From contig NZ_CP063362.1 of the NCBI RefSeq assembly GCF_016807805.1, positions 1,240,001 to 1,304,000 of the forward strand: a stretch of 64,000 nt of DNA, written 5' to 3'. A program made the position numbers and the translations under genes. Below, piece after piece: positions 1 to 7,883 of this stretch. Origin of the DNA: Xanthobacter dioxanivorans. Its GTDB lineage: Bacteria; Pseudomonadota; Alphaproteobacteria; Rhizobiales; Xanthobacteraceae. Within the stretch, counting starts at the first letter, position 1. Each line of letters opens with the position of its first letter. The notes under the pieces were generated by a model that saw only the letters and a program-made list of their open reading frames with translations, had not been told where the DNA came from and did no database searches.

Positions 1-2
1 CC

Positions 3-434
3 ATCGGCGCCGAATTGCTTACGCTTCGCTTGAGTGCACCGAATCCGCACCCTGATTTGATCGCCCTCAATATCAACGGATCGCGGCCGTTTAAATTCTC
101 GGATGACGGTTATTGGCAGCTCGCGTATCGCTTGGGCATGATCTTGTTCCGCATCGGGAGGAAAGACCTCCTCCCGGCGTTGCGTGAATGGGAAGATGGG
201 CAGGCCGCGTACGAGATCTCCGGCGAGTTGCGGCGATTACACGAAATCAAGTCTGCTTTGCTCTGCAAGGCCGACGCGGTGGCGAGCAGGATCGCCATGG
301 TCCACGCTACGCGGCAGGAGGAGGTTTCTCTGAAGCTGGGCGCGCTGCGCTCGTTCCTGGGCGGGAATGAGTTGCCTGCGTGGGTCGGAGAGATGGGGAA
401 GCCCCTCAGGCCGCCAGCTCGTATGACCCAATGA
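3..434 (+). CDS. Unrecognised protein, probably 5'-truncated by the window edge
   Basis: The frame is open from the first bases of the window. The earliest in-window start is a TTG at 15 with no clear ribosome binding site, so the real start may lie outside. The visible product (about 139-143 aa) is soluble and mostly helical, with a segment rich in charged residues in the middle (REWEDGQAAYEISGELRRLH) and a Pro/Arg-rich tail. I recognise no domain. Its 3' end overlaps the convergent higA-like gene by 29 bp. It lies left of the integrated element and therefore in the flanking DNA. Confidence 0.5.
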   Translation: MGAELLTLRLSAPNPHPDLIALNINGSRPFKFSDDGYWQLAYRLGMILFRIGRKDLLPALREWEDGQAAYEISGELRRLHEIKSALLCKADAVASRIAMVHATRQEEVSLKLGALRSFLGGNELPAWVGEMGKPLRPPARMTQ

Positions 435-774
435 GCAGCTCCGCCGGGATGCCCCACTCACGATGGAGTTGCCGCACCATCTCCATGGTGAGCGCCCGCT
501 TGCGGTTGATGATTTCCGACGCGCGCGAAGCGGAGCCGAAAAGGCGAGTGAGGCCCGCCTGCCCCTCCCCACGTTGTTCCATCACGAAGCGGATGATCTC
601 CACCGGATCGCCTTCCGGAACGGGCCAACGCTGCTCCTCATAGCGCTCCACGAGGGTTGCGAGGATGTCCAGCTTGTCAGCCTCGGGCGTGCCGGGAGCC
701 GCATCGAAGATGCGCTCGATCTCAGCGAGGGCCGCCTTGTGGTCTGCATCGGTGTGGATCGGATGGATTTCCAT
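406..774 (-). CDS. higA: HigA-type antitoxin, HTH domain
   Basis: This 122-aa protein is the antitoxin of a type II toxin-antitoxin pair. It should bind and neutralise the HigB-like RNase encoded just upstream and repress the shared promoter. The N-terminal 60 residues are acidic and helical (PGTPEADKLDILATLVERYE). The C-terminal half is a helix-turn-helix: QAGLTRLFGSASRASEIINR fits the recognition segment of COG5499-type HigA proteins. The ATG at 774 starts 20 bp after the toxin stop, the usual toxin-first higBA order. A longer frame reaching 1161 exists but would run through the toxin gene. Family assignment rests on pattern and context, not on a search. Confidence 0.85.
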   Translation of the reverse strand: MEIHPIHTDADHKAALAEIERIFDAAPGTPEADKLDILATLVERYEEQRWPVPEGDPVEIIRFVMEQRGEGQAGLTRLFGSASRASEIINRKRALTMEMVRQLHREWGIPAELLIGSYELAA

Positions 775-794
775 GCTCGGTCTCCTCAAAACTG

Positions 795-1088
795 CTACAC
801 GGTCAGGGCATCGATCCGGTCGGACTCGGCATGGGTGCCGATGAACTTCACGAACGCGATGCTCAGGCGGAAGTTGAAGGCGACAATCAGGCGATAGTCG
901 CCGCCATGGATTTCGAACCACACCCGCTCCCCATTCAGCGCCTTCGCCTCGGAGAAGGTGGCGAGCACGTCGGAGACGGATGCCCAGCGGGCCGCCTTCG
1001 CCACTTGCTCCCAGTGCTCCAGCGGCACCCGCATCTCGGGATGACGCTCCCAGAACGCGACCAAGGTGCTGCGGGCGATAATTCTCAT
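795..1088 (-). CDS. higB: HigB-type mRNA interferase toxin
   Basis: This 97-aa protein belongs to the HigB_toxin family (RelE-like fold), which cleaves mRNA on the ribosome. Features include the N-terminal RIIARSTLVAFWERHPE, the W...A segment after residue 25, and the core GDYRLIVAFNFRLSIAFVKF, followed by GTHAESDRIDAL, the typical C-terminal active-site region (V/I-F-x-GTHxEYDxIDA in this family). Here the usual HxEYD motif reads HAESD, so the Tyr is replaced by Ser. The gene is first in a two-gene operon with higA and is preceded by two palindromes at 1105-1147 that probably bind HigA. Confidence 0.88.
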   Translation of the reverse strand: MRIIARSTLVAFWERHPEMRVPLEHWEQVAKAARWASVSDVLATFSEAKALNGERVWFEIHGGDYRLIVAFNFRLSIAFVKFIGTHAESDRIDALTV

Positions 1089-1104
1089 GGCAGGGGATGA
1101 TGCC

Positions 1105-1147
1105 TTCCCAGTTTGGGAAAATCAAGGAATTTTCCCAAGATGGGAAA
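1105..1147 (-). promoter_or_regulatory. Paired palindromic operators of the higBA operon
   Basis: Two near-identical palindromes stand directly upstream of the toxin start: TTCCCAGTTTGGGAA (1105-1119) and TTTCCCAAGATGGGAAA (1131-1147). Both have the form TTCCCA-N3-TGGGAA, with centres 27 bp apart. Position and symmetry fit autoregulation by the HTH antitoxin. Binding is inferred. Confidence 0.75.
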
Positions 1148-1460
1148 TCCGGCTGACGCACCTCGGTGTGCTTGCGGCATTATCTGGAGCGCAGCCGAAT
1201 AGCTGGATCTGAGCCACTCCAGATCTATCTATTTGAATTTACGTTTAAATTTCAATTTCTGAATATCTGGATTTTCTGACCACGGAGAGAGAGAAAAGTG
1301 GGATGATCGGTAAGGGGCAAGCCAAGCGGGCTCATGGCTCGCCATGGCGGTTGGAGAACTCCCGCCGAGCGCAAGGAACTGCACGGAGTGGGGCTTGGGG
1401 TGGGGTTGCCCGCCCAGTCCGGCCAAATATCGCCGCCAATTAATATGTTAGGCTTGCAAG

Positions 1461-1475
1461 CTGGCGGAGAGGGGG
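1461..1475 (+). repeat. Left attachment-site core (tRNA-Ser 3' end copy)
   Basis: CTGGCGGAGAGGGGG is identical to 29228-29242, where it forms the 3' acceptor end of tRNA-Ser. Here it is isolated from any tRNA, as expected for the distal attachment-site copy left by integration. Confidence 0.8.
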
Positions 1476-1604
1476 TCCGACATACTATTGTTCGCCGATG
1501 ATCGGGCGAGTTCGTTGATGCCAGATTTATCCCATATTTTCCAACGTCGCCTTGCCAGTTCCGATTGCTGGCGCCCGCTGGAGTTCGCTACAATCCGTGT
1601 CTCC

Positions 1605-1628
1605 TGCTAGGGCAGATGCTGGGGCAGA
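1605..1628 (+). repeat. Left arm-type repeat: two 12-bp units
   Basis: TGCTAGGGCAGA is followed directly by TGCTGGGGCAGA (one mismatch). The first 22 bp recur exactly at 29152-29173, inside the other end of the element. The location between core site and integrase start suggests arm sites for the integrase N-terminal domain. The second unit also supplies the GGGGCAGAG that precedes the integrase ATG, so an integrase bound here could repress its own translation start region. Confidence 0.6.
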
Positions 1629-1629
1629 G

Positions 1630-2841
1630 ATGGGACGCGAGACGAAGAGATTGACCGCTCGGACGGTCGCGACGCTGACGAGGCCAGGCCGCCACGCGGA
1701 CGGCGGCAACCTTTATCTGTCCATCTCCTCGAACGGCGGCCGCCGCTGGATCTTCCTCTATCGCTGGGGCGGGAAGCAGCTTGAGATGGGCTTGGGCTCC
1801 GCCCGCGACGTTTCACTCGCTCGCGCCCGCGAACTTGCCGACAACGCCCGTGCGCAACTTGCCGAGGGCCTAAACCCTCTCTCGGCTCGGAAGGCAGAGG
1901 AGATCATCCCCACCTTCGGCGAGGCCGCCGACGCGCTGGTGGATGATATCGCTTCCGGCTTCCGGAACGCGAAGCACATCGAGCAATGGCGCATGACCTT
2001 GAAGGAGTACGCCGGCCCGCTGCGAACCAAGTCCGTGGCCGACATCACTACCGAGGACGTGCTGGCGGTCCTGAAGCCCCTTTGGGCCACGAAGCAGGAG
2101 ACGGCTTCGCGCCTTCGCGGCCGGATCGAGCGCGTGCTGGACGCGGCCAAGGCGAAGGGGCATCGCTCCGGCGAGAACCCGGCCCGCTGGCGCGGCCACC
2201 TCGATAGCCTGCTGCCGAAGCGCCAGAAGCTCCAGCGCGGCCACCATGCCGCCATGGCCTATTCGGACGTGCCGGCCTTCATGGCGCGCCAACGAGGCCT
2301 GAGGGGCAGCACCGCGCTCGCCTTCCAATTCCTCATACTCACCGCCGCGCGCACGGGCGAGGTGAGAGGCGCCACCTGGGCGGAAATCGACCTCGAAGCC
2401 AAGGTGTGGACTGTGCCGCCGGCCCGGATGAAAGCCGGGAAGGCCCACCGCGTGCCCCTGTCGCCCGCTGCCATGGAGATTCTGGAGCGCGCGAAGGAAT
2501 TGCAGCAGAAGCCGGAGGGCCCTGCCCTACTCTTCCCCGGAGCGAAGGCGGACAAGCCCCTTTCCGTGATGGCGTTCGACATGCAGCTTCGGCGGCTCAA
2601 GCTCGATGTGACGACGCACGGCTTCCGCTCGTCCTTCCGGGATTGGGCCGGCGAGGAGACGAGCTTTGCCCGCGAGGTTGCCGAGGCCGCCCTGGCCCAC
2701 ACTGTGGGCGACGCCACCGAGCGCGCCTATCGCCGGTCCGACGCACTGGAGAAGCGCCGCAAGCTGATGGAGGCTTGGGCGAAGTACGTGACCGGCGGCT
2801 CCGGCGCCATGGTGGTGCCGATGCAGAGAGCGACGAAGTGA
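1630..2841 (+). CDS. int: Tyrosine-type site-specific integrase with DUF4102 arm-binding domain
   Basis: This 403-aa recombinase should catalyse integration into and excision from the tRNA-Ser site. The N-terminus (RLTARTVATL..GRHADGGNLYL) is the DUF4102 arm-binding domain of P4-type integrases, followed by a core-binding domain around residues 95-190. The catalytic domain shows Arg in TAARTGEVRGATW, the H-x-x-R motif in THGFRSSFRDW, a further His in EAALAHTVGD, and the nucleophile Tyr in ERAYRRSD. I chose the ATG at 1630 because the family starts a few residues before the DGG motif. The open frame to 1552 would place the arm repeat inside the protein. The gene points into the element and lies next to the distal att copy rather than the tRNA. 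Confidence 0.92.
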   Translation: MGRETKRLTARTVATLTRPGRHADGGNLYLSISSNGGRRWIFLYRWGGKQLEMGLGSARDVSLARARELADNARAQLAEGLNPLSARKAEEIIPTFGEAADALVDDIASGFRNAKHIEQWRMTLKEYAGPLRTKSVADITTEDVLAVLKPLWATKQETASRLRGRIERVLDAAKAKGHRSGENPARWRGHLDSLLPKRQKLQRGHHAAMAYSDVPAFMARQRGLRGSTALAFQFLILTAARTGEVRGATWAEIDLEAKVWTVPPARMKAGKAHRVPLSPAAMEILERAKELQQKPEGPALLFPGAKADKPLSVMAFDMQLRRLKLDVTTHGFRSSFRDWAGEETSFAREVAEAALAHTVGDATERAYRRSDALEKRRKLMEAWAKYVTGGSGAMVVPMQRATK

Positions 2842-2941
2842 TGACGCTGAAGCGGGCGCGGCTTGTCTCCCTTGCGAACGTCCACGAACGCCGGCAGACT
2901 GCAGTGAACAAAGACGGAACCGATCGAGGCCGACCGTTCGG

Positions 2942-3775
2942 ATGAACCACCATTTTTGGCAATCGCCCCACAGATGGCCGAGCGACTTCGGCAACTATGT
3001 ATTTTTGCCTCGCGCAACATGCATGGTGGCGCGAGCGATGTTCGGAGACGCCTGGAGCGATGCGTTTTTCGGCATCGGTCCTCTGCCATTTCTACCAGCA
3101 TCTCGGCAGAAGGCGGGCGCCAGTGCGGGGATGTATGCAGCAATGCTGCTTGGCAGGGAACGCCCCTCCGCAATGAGCCTACCCGAGTTCACCAACGAAG
3201 AATGGAGTAGGGCATTAGAACTCGCGGAATATTTTAATAAGGAGCCTCGCGCGAAAAAGGCGATGGCCGAAGATGCCGTTCGAAAATTTTCAGACGAAAT
3301 ATCTTCTGGAAACATCCATATCCATCTTAGAGCTAAAAAAATGCCAATTTGGCATGTTCTTCCATTGGCATGGATATCGGTTATTGGCCCAAGTGCCCTG
3401 CTATATGACGGTCGCGTTAATGCTCGTGATCCACGGAAAGATGTTGGCCTAAACGATGACTTCGCGTGGGTGTATGCTGACAAGATTGGGGTAGAGCGCC
3501 TGGTCCGGGATTTGGCCCGGCCACTTGGTGGTCAAGTAAACTTGACCGCGGCCACCATTTCGAAAGCTACCAAGATGCTCACGCAACACTTCAGAAGTTT
3601 GAAAGACCTCGGAAGGGATCCAGAACAGGTTACTAGGGAAGAGGCAGCGGCAATCGTGGGAATGGATGCCAGCAGCAAGCCATTCAAGAACGATGTTTGG
3701 CCCAACGCCCGAGTGGCTGCCAACCTTTCCAGGAGAGCTACCCCTGGACCAAAAAGATCAAAGTCCACCGCATAG
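2942..3775 (+). CDS. Unrecognised cargo protein downstream of integrase
   Basis: This is a 277-aa protein with no domain I can name. From residue 80 it is mostly helical and charged (SLPEFTNEEWSRALELAEYF). A short hydrophobic stretch around residues 135-155 (IWHVLPLAWISVIGPSALLY) is probably not a full membrane span. The C-terminus is basic (RRATPGPKRSKSTA), which could suit nucleic-acid binding. The 3' half has clearly lower GC and different codon use than the integrase, a sign of separate origin. The first 60 residues look less protein-like, so the true start may be further in, for example at the Met codon before SLPEFTNEEW (3175). Confidence 0.55.
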   Translation: MNHHFWQSPHRWPSDFGNYVFLPRATCMVARAMFGDAWSDAFFGIGPLPFLPASRQKAGASAGMYAAMLLGRERPSAMSLPEFTNEEWSRALELAEYFNKEPRAKKAMAEDAVRKFSDEISSGNIHIHLRAKKMPIWHVLPLAWISVIGPSALLYDGRVNARDPRKDVGLNDDFAWVYADKIGVERLVRDLARPLGGQVNLTAATISKATKMLTQHFRSLKDLGRDPEQVTREEAAAIVGMDASSKPFKNDVWPNARVAANLSRRATPGPKRSKSTA

Positions 3776-3869
3776 CTAAGCCGCTGAGTTTGGACCGCTA
3801 ATCGGTGCCCTATTCGGTGCCCGATTATATTCGGTCCCTTTGTTAGCCCATCTCGCGAATGCCAACTTT

Positions 3870-3910
3870 CGCTCATCAGCCGAGCACGTTCGCTCGGCTC
3901 CTGATGAGCG
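3870..3910 (+). promoter_or_regulatory. Long interrupted hairpin ending at the ribosome binding site of the AlpA-like gene
   Basis: CGCTCATCAG (3870-3879) pairs with CTGATGAGCG (3901-3910), and the inner CCGAGC (3880-3885) pairs with GCTCGG (3892-3897). The loop is 6 nt and there is a 3-nt bulge. The right arm abuts the GAGG motif (3910-3913) of the gene that starts at 3919. It could be an operator for a dimeric regulator or an RNA structure controlling translation. Confidence 0.55.
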
Positions 3911-3918
3911 AGGTTCCA

Positions 3919-4164
3919 ATGGCTCACGCCGCCACTGTCGCCCCCACGCCTGATTTCTCGGTCACCCGCGCCGTCCGTGATCCCGAGCCCGCCGCCTTCG
4001 ATACGCTGCAGGCCGCCCGCTACATCGGCATCGGCAAGACGATGCTGTTCGATGAGATCAAGGCGGGCCGCATCCCCACGCGGAAAATCGGCCGTCGCAC
4101 GCTGATCCTTCGCAGCGACCTCGACGCCTGGCTGGCCGCCATCCCGCCCCGCAACGCCGCCTGA
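3919..4164 (+). CDS. AlpA/excisionase-type MerR-like DNA-binding protein
   Basis: This 81-aa helix-turn-helix protein is of the helix_turn_helix_17/AlpA kind. FDTLQAARYIGIGKTMLFDE forms the HTH, followed by KAGRIPTRKIGRRTLILRSD, the wing motif in which the conserved R-T-x-I-x-x-x-D-L-xxW (LRSDLDAWL) is intact. In P4-like elements AlpA activates int and in others the same fold acts as excisionase, so either role fits. ATG 3919 has GAGG five bases upstream. Alternative in-frame ATGs at 3904 and 3859 have weaker sites and would place the hairpin inside the coding region. Confidence 0.82.
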   Translation: MAHAATVAPTPDFSVTRAVRDPEPAAFDTLQAARYIGIGKTMLFDEIKAGRIPTRKIGRRTLILRSDLDAWLAAIPPRNAA

Positions 4165-4242
4165 AACGCGAACACCCGACGCTCTGGTCAGCGCCGGGTG
4201 CGGATTGTCGCGTCGAAACCACCCCTTCCGAGAGCGATTTCC

Positions 4243-4440
4243 ATGCCCCATTCTATGCCACAGGCCCGCCGCGCGGGCAAGATTCCCCCGCCCACCTCGA
4301 GCACGAAACCTGCTGGGCGCATCCTGTCTCCCCTCCATCTGATCGCGCACCGCATCGCGTATCGCACCGGCATCCCGTTCGAGATTGCGCGCCTTCATGC
4401 CGAGGCTGCGGGCCTCGGGAAGGAGGTGGCCCATGGCTGA
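4243..4440 (+). CDS. Small element protein of unknown function
   Basis: This 65-aa basic, proline-rich N-terminus is followed by a helical part (LHLIAHRIAYRTGIPFEIAR) that resembles a short DNA-binding helix pair. It overlaps the next gene by 8 bp, beginning a run of tightly coupled small genes (4243-7883) that leads to the replication module. The ATG at 4243 is chosen over an in-frame ATG at 4198 because of the AGAGCG sequence before it, which is only a weak ribosome binding site. Function unknown. Confidence 0.55.
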   Translation: MPHSMPQARRAGKIPPPTSSTKPAGRILSPLHLIAHRIAYRTGIPFEIARLHAEAAGLGKEVAHG

Positions 4441-4720
4441 GGTGACCCAGATGCACATCCGCCTCGGCACCGAGGGCCCGGCCCTCACGGTGAAGGGTCG
4501 CATGGCATGGGCGCTCCACGAGCTGGTGCGGGCCGGCGAACTGGGCTGCACGCCCATCGAGCGGCCGGCGCCGCGTTGGAGCCACTACATCTTCAAGCTT
4601 CGCAAAGCGGGCCTCGCCATCGAGACGGTGGATGAGAGCCACGGCGGCGCCTACAGCGGATGCCACGGCCGGTACGTGCTGCGGACGCCGGTGCTGGTGA
4701 TCGAGGAGGTGCGGCGATGA
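4433..4720 (+). CDS. Winged-helix phage protein
   Basis: This 95-aa protein resembles the small winged-helix proteins common in Hyphomicrobiales prophages. ALTVKGRMAWALHELVRAGE forms the first helices, then PRWSHYIFKLRKAGLAIETV gives the recognition helix, and GCHGRYVLRTPV forms the wing. The start at 4433 has a strong AGGAGG site four to five bases upstream, inside the preceding gene, with an 8-bp overlap that suggests translational coupling. The role is probably DNA binding for regulation or replication; this is inferred from fold only. Confidence 0.72.
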   Translation: MAEVTQMHIRLGTEGPALTVKGRMAWALHELVRAGELGCTPIERPAPRWSHYIFKLRKAGLAIETVDESHGGAYSGCHGRYVLRTPVLVIEEVRR

Positions 4721-5106
4721 ACCCGCGCGCCATCCAGCGGCGCGTGGAGCGCCTGACCCTCAAGAACGAAGCCGTCACCGACGCGGACGAACGCTTCTTC
4801 GCCCGGTTTCGAGAACGCCGGCATCGCATTCGGCTGGCATCCGAACACGAAGTGGAAATCGCCCGGCTCATGGGCGAGATGCCGCCCGTGCCGGCGAGTT
4901 GGCGCTTGTTCGCTGCCATCCGGGCTTTCGATGGTGCCCGCATGCGCGCCTTCGTCCTGCTCCCTGCTGGTGCAGCCGAGAAGGCCGATAGCCTCACCGA
5001 GGAAGAGGCCGCCCATACCTTTCGCTGGGTGCTGCGAAACAGCCCGAAGATGCGGGCCGTCCACCAGCAGACCGCAGCAGCCTTCGGGACTGGAGGCGGG
5101 GAATGA
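4717..5106 (+). CDS. Unknown basic helical protein of the replication operon
   Basis: This is a 129-aa protein whose first half is strongly charged and likely helical (RVERLTLKNEAVTDADERFF), with a hydrophobic second half (SWRLFAAIRAFDGARMRAF). No recognisable domain. The ATG at 4717 overlaps the previous stop by 4 bp (ATGA) and the 3' end overlaps the next gene by 4 bp, so it is part of one transcript. A longer frame back to 4660 exists, but the coupled ATG is preferred. Confidence 0.6.
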   Translation: MNPRAIQRRVERLTLKNEAVTDADERFFARFRERRHRIRLASEHEVEIARLMGEMPPVPASWRLFAAIRAFDGARMRAFVLLPAGAAEKADSLTEEEAAHTFRWVLRNSPKMRAVHQQTAAAFGTGGGE

Positions 5107-5342
5107 GCAAGATCCTCCGCTTTCCCGGCCCTCCGAATGCCGGCATGACCTACGCCGTGGAGCGCGACTTCTCCCAATGGTGTGTCGTCCACCGCCGCCG
5201 CGGCAAGTTCGTCAAGCGCACCTTCTGTGAGGGCCAGGCGGCCGCCGAGGCATTGGCGGACACGCTGCGCTTGCCGGAGGTCGCCGTACCGGACAGCGTG
5301 CTTCATGCCGCGTCCTATGACGACGATGGAGGCGCGGCATGA
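5103..5342 (+). CDS. Small unknown protein of the replication operon
   Basis: This 79-aa protein has a compact beta-like core, WCVVHRRRGKFVKRTFCEGQ, followed by a helix (AAAEALADTLR). I do not recognise the family. It is coupled to both neighbours by 4-bp overlaps (ATGA). It may be an accessory factor of the downstream primase module, but nothing in the sequence shows its role. Confidence 0.6.
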   Translation: MSKILRFPGPPNAGMTYAVERDFSQWCVVHRRRGKFVKRTFCEGQAAAEALADTLRLPEVAVPDSVLHAASYDDDGGAA

Positions 5343-5581
5343 TCCGGCGCGCTTCCACCATCGATCTGCCCCGGCATTTCGATGTTTACGACGGCCTCAC
5401 CCGCGTTGGCGCCATCATCGAAACTGCCGACGGCTTCGAAGCCTGCAATGCCGATGGGGAGTATCTCGGACATTTCCGACGCCTTCAGGAGGCGGTGCGC
5501 GCAATCCCATCCGGAGCTTCCGCCCGCCGCCCCTCGCTCCAGACCGGCGCCGAGGCGCACGCGATGGGAGGCGCGGTATGA
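5339..5581 (+). CDS. Small unknown protein of the replication operon
   Basis: This 80-aa protein has a short beta-rich core (HFDVYDGLTRVGAIIETADG then DGEYLGHFRRLQEAVRAI), similar in size and layout to the preceding 79-aa protein. That opens the possibility that the two are distant paralogues, but similarity is too weak to claim. Start and stop both overlap neighbouring genes by 4 bp. No domain recognised. Confidence 0.6.
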   Translation: MIRRASTIDLPRHFDVYDGLTRVGAIIETADGFEACNADGEYLGHFRRLQEAVRAIPSGASARRPSLQTGAEAHAMGGAV

Positions 5582-6480
5582 TGGATCTGCGCTCCATCGC
5601 CAGCGCCCTCGGCGGCGAAATCGTCGGGCGGCAGGTTCTGGCCCCTGGCCCCGGCCATAGCCGGAAAGACCGATCCCTCGCCATCGTGCCATCGCCCCGC
5701 GCGCCTGGCGGCTTCCTCGTCCACTCGCATTGCGGTGACGATTGGAAGGAATGTCGGGACCATGTGTGCGACCTGCTGGGCATCGCACCGCCCGAGCGGC
5801 GCCGGCCGCCCACCCGCGAGGAACGTGCGCAGCGCCGCGAGGCGAATGCCCGCGCGGCCGAAGATGCGGCGGTGGACACCGCCAAGCGCACCAGGTGGGC
5901 GCTCGGCATCTGGGGCAAGAGCGTCGACCCGCGTGGCCGCATCGTGGAAGCGTACCTGAAATCCCGCGCTTTGCCGCTCGGCGAGGAGCTTGCCCGCACC
6001 GTCCTGCGCTTCCACGGCAGCCTGCGCTATGGCGAGGCGAGCCATGCCGGCATGGTGGCGTTGATGCGGGACATCCTCACCGATGAGCCCTGCGGCATCC
6101 ACCGGACGTTCCTGGCGCCGGACGGCCGGAAGATCGACCGCCGCATGCTGGGGCGGGCGAAGGGCGCGGCCATCAAGCTCGATCCGCTGGACGGTCCGGC
6201 CCTCACCATCGGCGAGGGAATCGAGACGGCGATGTCCGGCCGGCTCTTCGGCTTTGCACCGGCATGGGCGCTTGGATCGGCGGATGCCATCGCCTTCTTC
6301 CCGGTACTGCCCGGCGTCGAGCGCCTGACGATCCTGGGCGAGACCGACGACAGCGGTGCCAATGAGAGGGCGGTGAAGGCCTGCGCCCGCCGGTGGCTCG
6401 CCGCCGGCCGCGAGGTCGTGCTGGTGCAGCCTCGCATTGCCGGCGACCTCAACGACGTGCTCAGGGAGGCGGCGCATTGA
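5578..6480 (+). CDS. Toprim-domain primase-like protein
   Basis: This 300-aa protein carries an N-terminal zinc-finger-like and helical region (residues 1-110, with HSHCGDDWKECRDHVCDLLG) and a C-terminal Toprim domain. LTIGEGIETAMSG carries the conserved Glu of the Toprim fold, and TILGETDDSGANERAVKACA holds the D-x-D-like acidic motif (DD). This layout matches DUF7146/Toprim_3 proteins that pair with D5-type helicases in phages and islands. The start is an ATGATG at 5578 overlapping the previous stop. The protein probably synthesises primers or binds priming sites for the element's replication together with the next gene. Confidence 0.82.
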   Translation: MMDLRSIASALGGEIVGRQVLAPGPGHSRKDRSLAIVPSPRAPGGFLVHSHCGDDWKECRDHVCDLLGIAPPERRRPPTREERAQRREANARAAEDAAVDTAKRTRWALGIWGKSVDPRGRIVEAYLKSRALPLGEELARTVLRFHGSLRYGEASHAGMVALMRDILTDEPCGIHRTFLAPDGRKIDRRMLGRAKGAAIKLDPLDGPALTIGEGIETAMSGRLFGFAPAWALGSADAIAFFPVLPGVERLTILGETDDSGANERAVKACARRWLAAGREVVLVQPRIAGDLNDVLREAAH

Positions 6481-7883
6481 CCTTCGCTCAGGCCCGATCC
6501 TCTGCCGCCTTCGAGACCCGTCACCTCACGCCGGACGATGTGGCGGATCATCGGACAAACGACCTTCTGACCGAGGATAATGCCGCTGCGCGCTTTGCCG
6601 AGCTGTTCGCCGACAAGCTCAGGTTCTGCCACGACACCGGGGCATGGTTCGAGTGGACCGGGCCGGCATGGCGGAGGAACCGCACCGGCCTCGCCTTCAA
6701 CTGGGCGCGTACCCTTGCTCGCGACCTCGCCGAGAGCGAGCCCGACAAGGTGAGGTACATCACCGGCAAGACCAGCTTCGCCGGCGGCGTCGAGAAGTTC
6801 GCGCGCGTCGACCCGGTGTTTGCGGTGACCATCGAGGTGTGGGACCGGGACCCGTTCCTGCTGGGCACGCCGGGCGGCACCGTGGACCTGAGGACGGGGC
6901 TGCTGCGGCCGGCCAATCCCCGCGACGGCATCACGAAGCTCGCGGGCTGCACACCAGCCACCGAGGCCGATTGCCCGCGGTGGCGTCGCTTCCTCGAGGA
7001 AGCCACCGGTGGGGATGCCGAGGCCATCCGGTTCCTGCAGCAATGGTGCGGCTACAGCCTCACCGGCGACACGCGCGAGCACGCCCTGATCTTCGTCTAC
7101 GGGCCGGGCGGCAATGGAAAATCTGTCTTCCTGAACGTGCTCACCGCCATCCTTGCCGATTATGCCACCACGGCCGCCATGGACACCTTCACGGCGTCCC
7201 ACAACGACAAGCACCCCACCGACCTCGCCATGCTGCGCGGGGCGCGCCTCGTGACCGCGAGCGAGACGGAGGAAGGCCGGGCCTGGGCGGAAAGCCGGAT
7301 CAAGCAGATGACCGGCGGCGACACCATCACGGCCCGGTTCATGCGGCAGGACTTCTTCAGCTTCCGGCCGAACTTCAAGCTGACCATCGTCGGCAACCAC
7401 AAGCCGGCGCTGCGCAACGTGGACGAAGCCGCCCGGCGCCGGTTCAACATCGTCCCCTTCACCCGTAAGCCGGCATCTCCCGATCCCGAACTCGAAGCGA
7501 AGCTGAAGGAGGAATGGCCCGGCATCCTGCGATGGATGATCGAGGGATGCGTGGACTGGCAGGCCAACGGCCTTGTCCGCCCCGCCAGCGTGACCGAGGC
7601 CACGCAGACGTATTTCTCGGACCAGGACCTGCTCGGGCAGTGGATCGAGGAATGCTGCCGCGTGGAGCGCGAACGGCCCGATATCTGGGACAGGCGGGCC
7701 GACCTGTTCGAGAGTTGGACCGACTACGCCCGTGGTGCCGGCGAGGACGCGGGGTCCGCGAAGTCGTTCTACGAGGCGATGATCCGCAAGGGCTTTGAAC
7801 CTGTTCGCCGGAATTTGGGCCGCGGCTTCCGTGGCATCCAGCTTCTGCCGAAAGCTCACCCCATGAGGGGGCATGACGCATGA
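6477..7883 (+). CDS. P4-family primase-helicase (D5/DUF5906-type SF3 helicase)
   Basis: This 468-aa protein has an N-terminal D5_N domain (residues 30-190) and a superfamily 3 helicase domain. Walker A is FVYGPGGNGKSVFLNVLTAI, Walker B is in ARLVTASETEEGRAW, motif C is LTIVGNHKPALRN with the sensor Asn, and an Arg-finger region DEAARRRFNIVPF follows. A C-terminal domain (SVTEATQTYFSDQDLLGQWI) is typical of phage P4 and plasmid primases. The start is an unusual TTG at 6477 whose last bases overlap the TGA of the Toprim gene (TTGA). An AGGGAGG site lies 7 bp upstream, and homology begins there. It should unwind the origin for autonomous replication of the excised element. Confidence 0.92.
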   Translation: MTFAQARSSAAFETRHLTPDDVADHRTNDLLTEDNAAARFAELFADKLRFCHDTGAWFEWTGPAWRRNRTGLAFNWARTLARDLAESEPDKVRYITGKTSFAGGVEKFARVDPVFAVTIEVWDRDPFLLGTPGGTVDLRTGLLRPANPRDGITKLAGCTPATEADCPRWRRFLEEATGGDAEAIRFLQQWCGYSLTGDTREHALIFVYGPGGNGKSVFLNVLTAILADYATTAAMDTFTASHNDKHPTDLAMLRGARLVTASETEEGRAWAESRIKQMTGGDTITARFMRQDFFSFRPNFKLTIVGNHKPALRNVDEAARRRFNIVPFTRKPASPDPELEAKLKEEWPGILRWMIEGCVDWQANGLVRPASVTEATQTYFSDQDLLGQWIEECCRVERERPDIWDRRADLFESWTDYARGAGEDAGSAKSFYEAMIRKGFEPVRRNLGRGFRGIQLLPKAHPMRGHDA

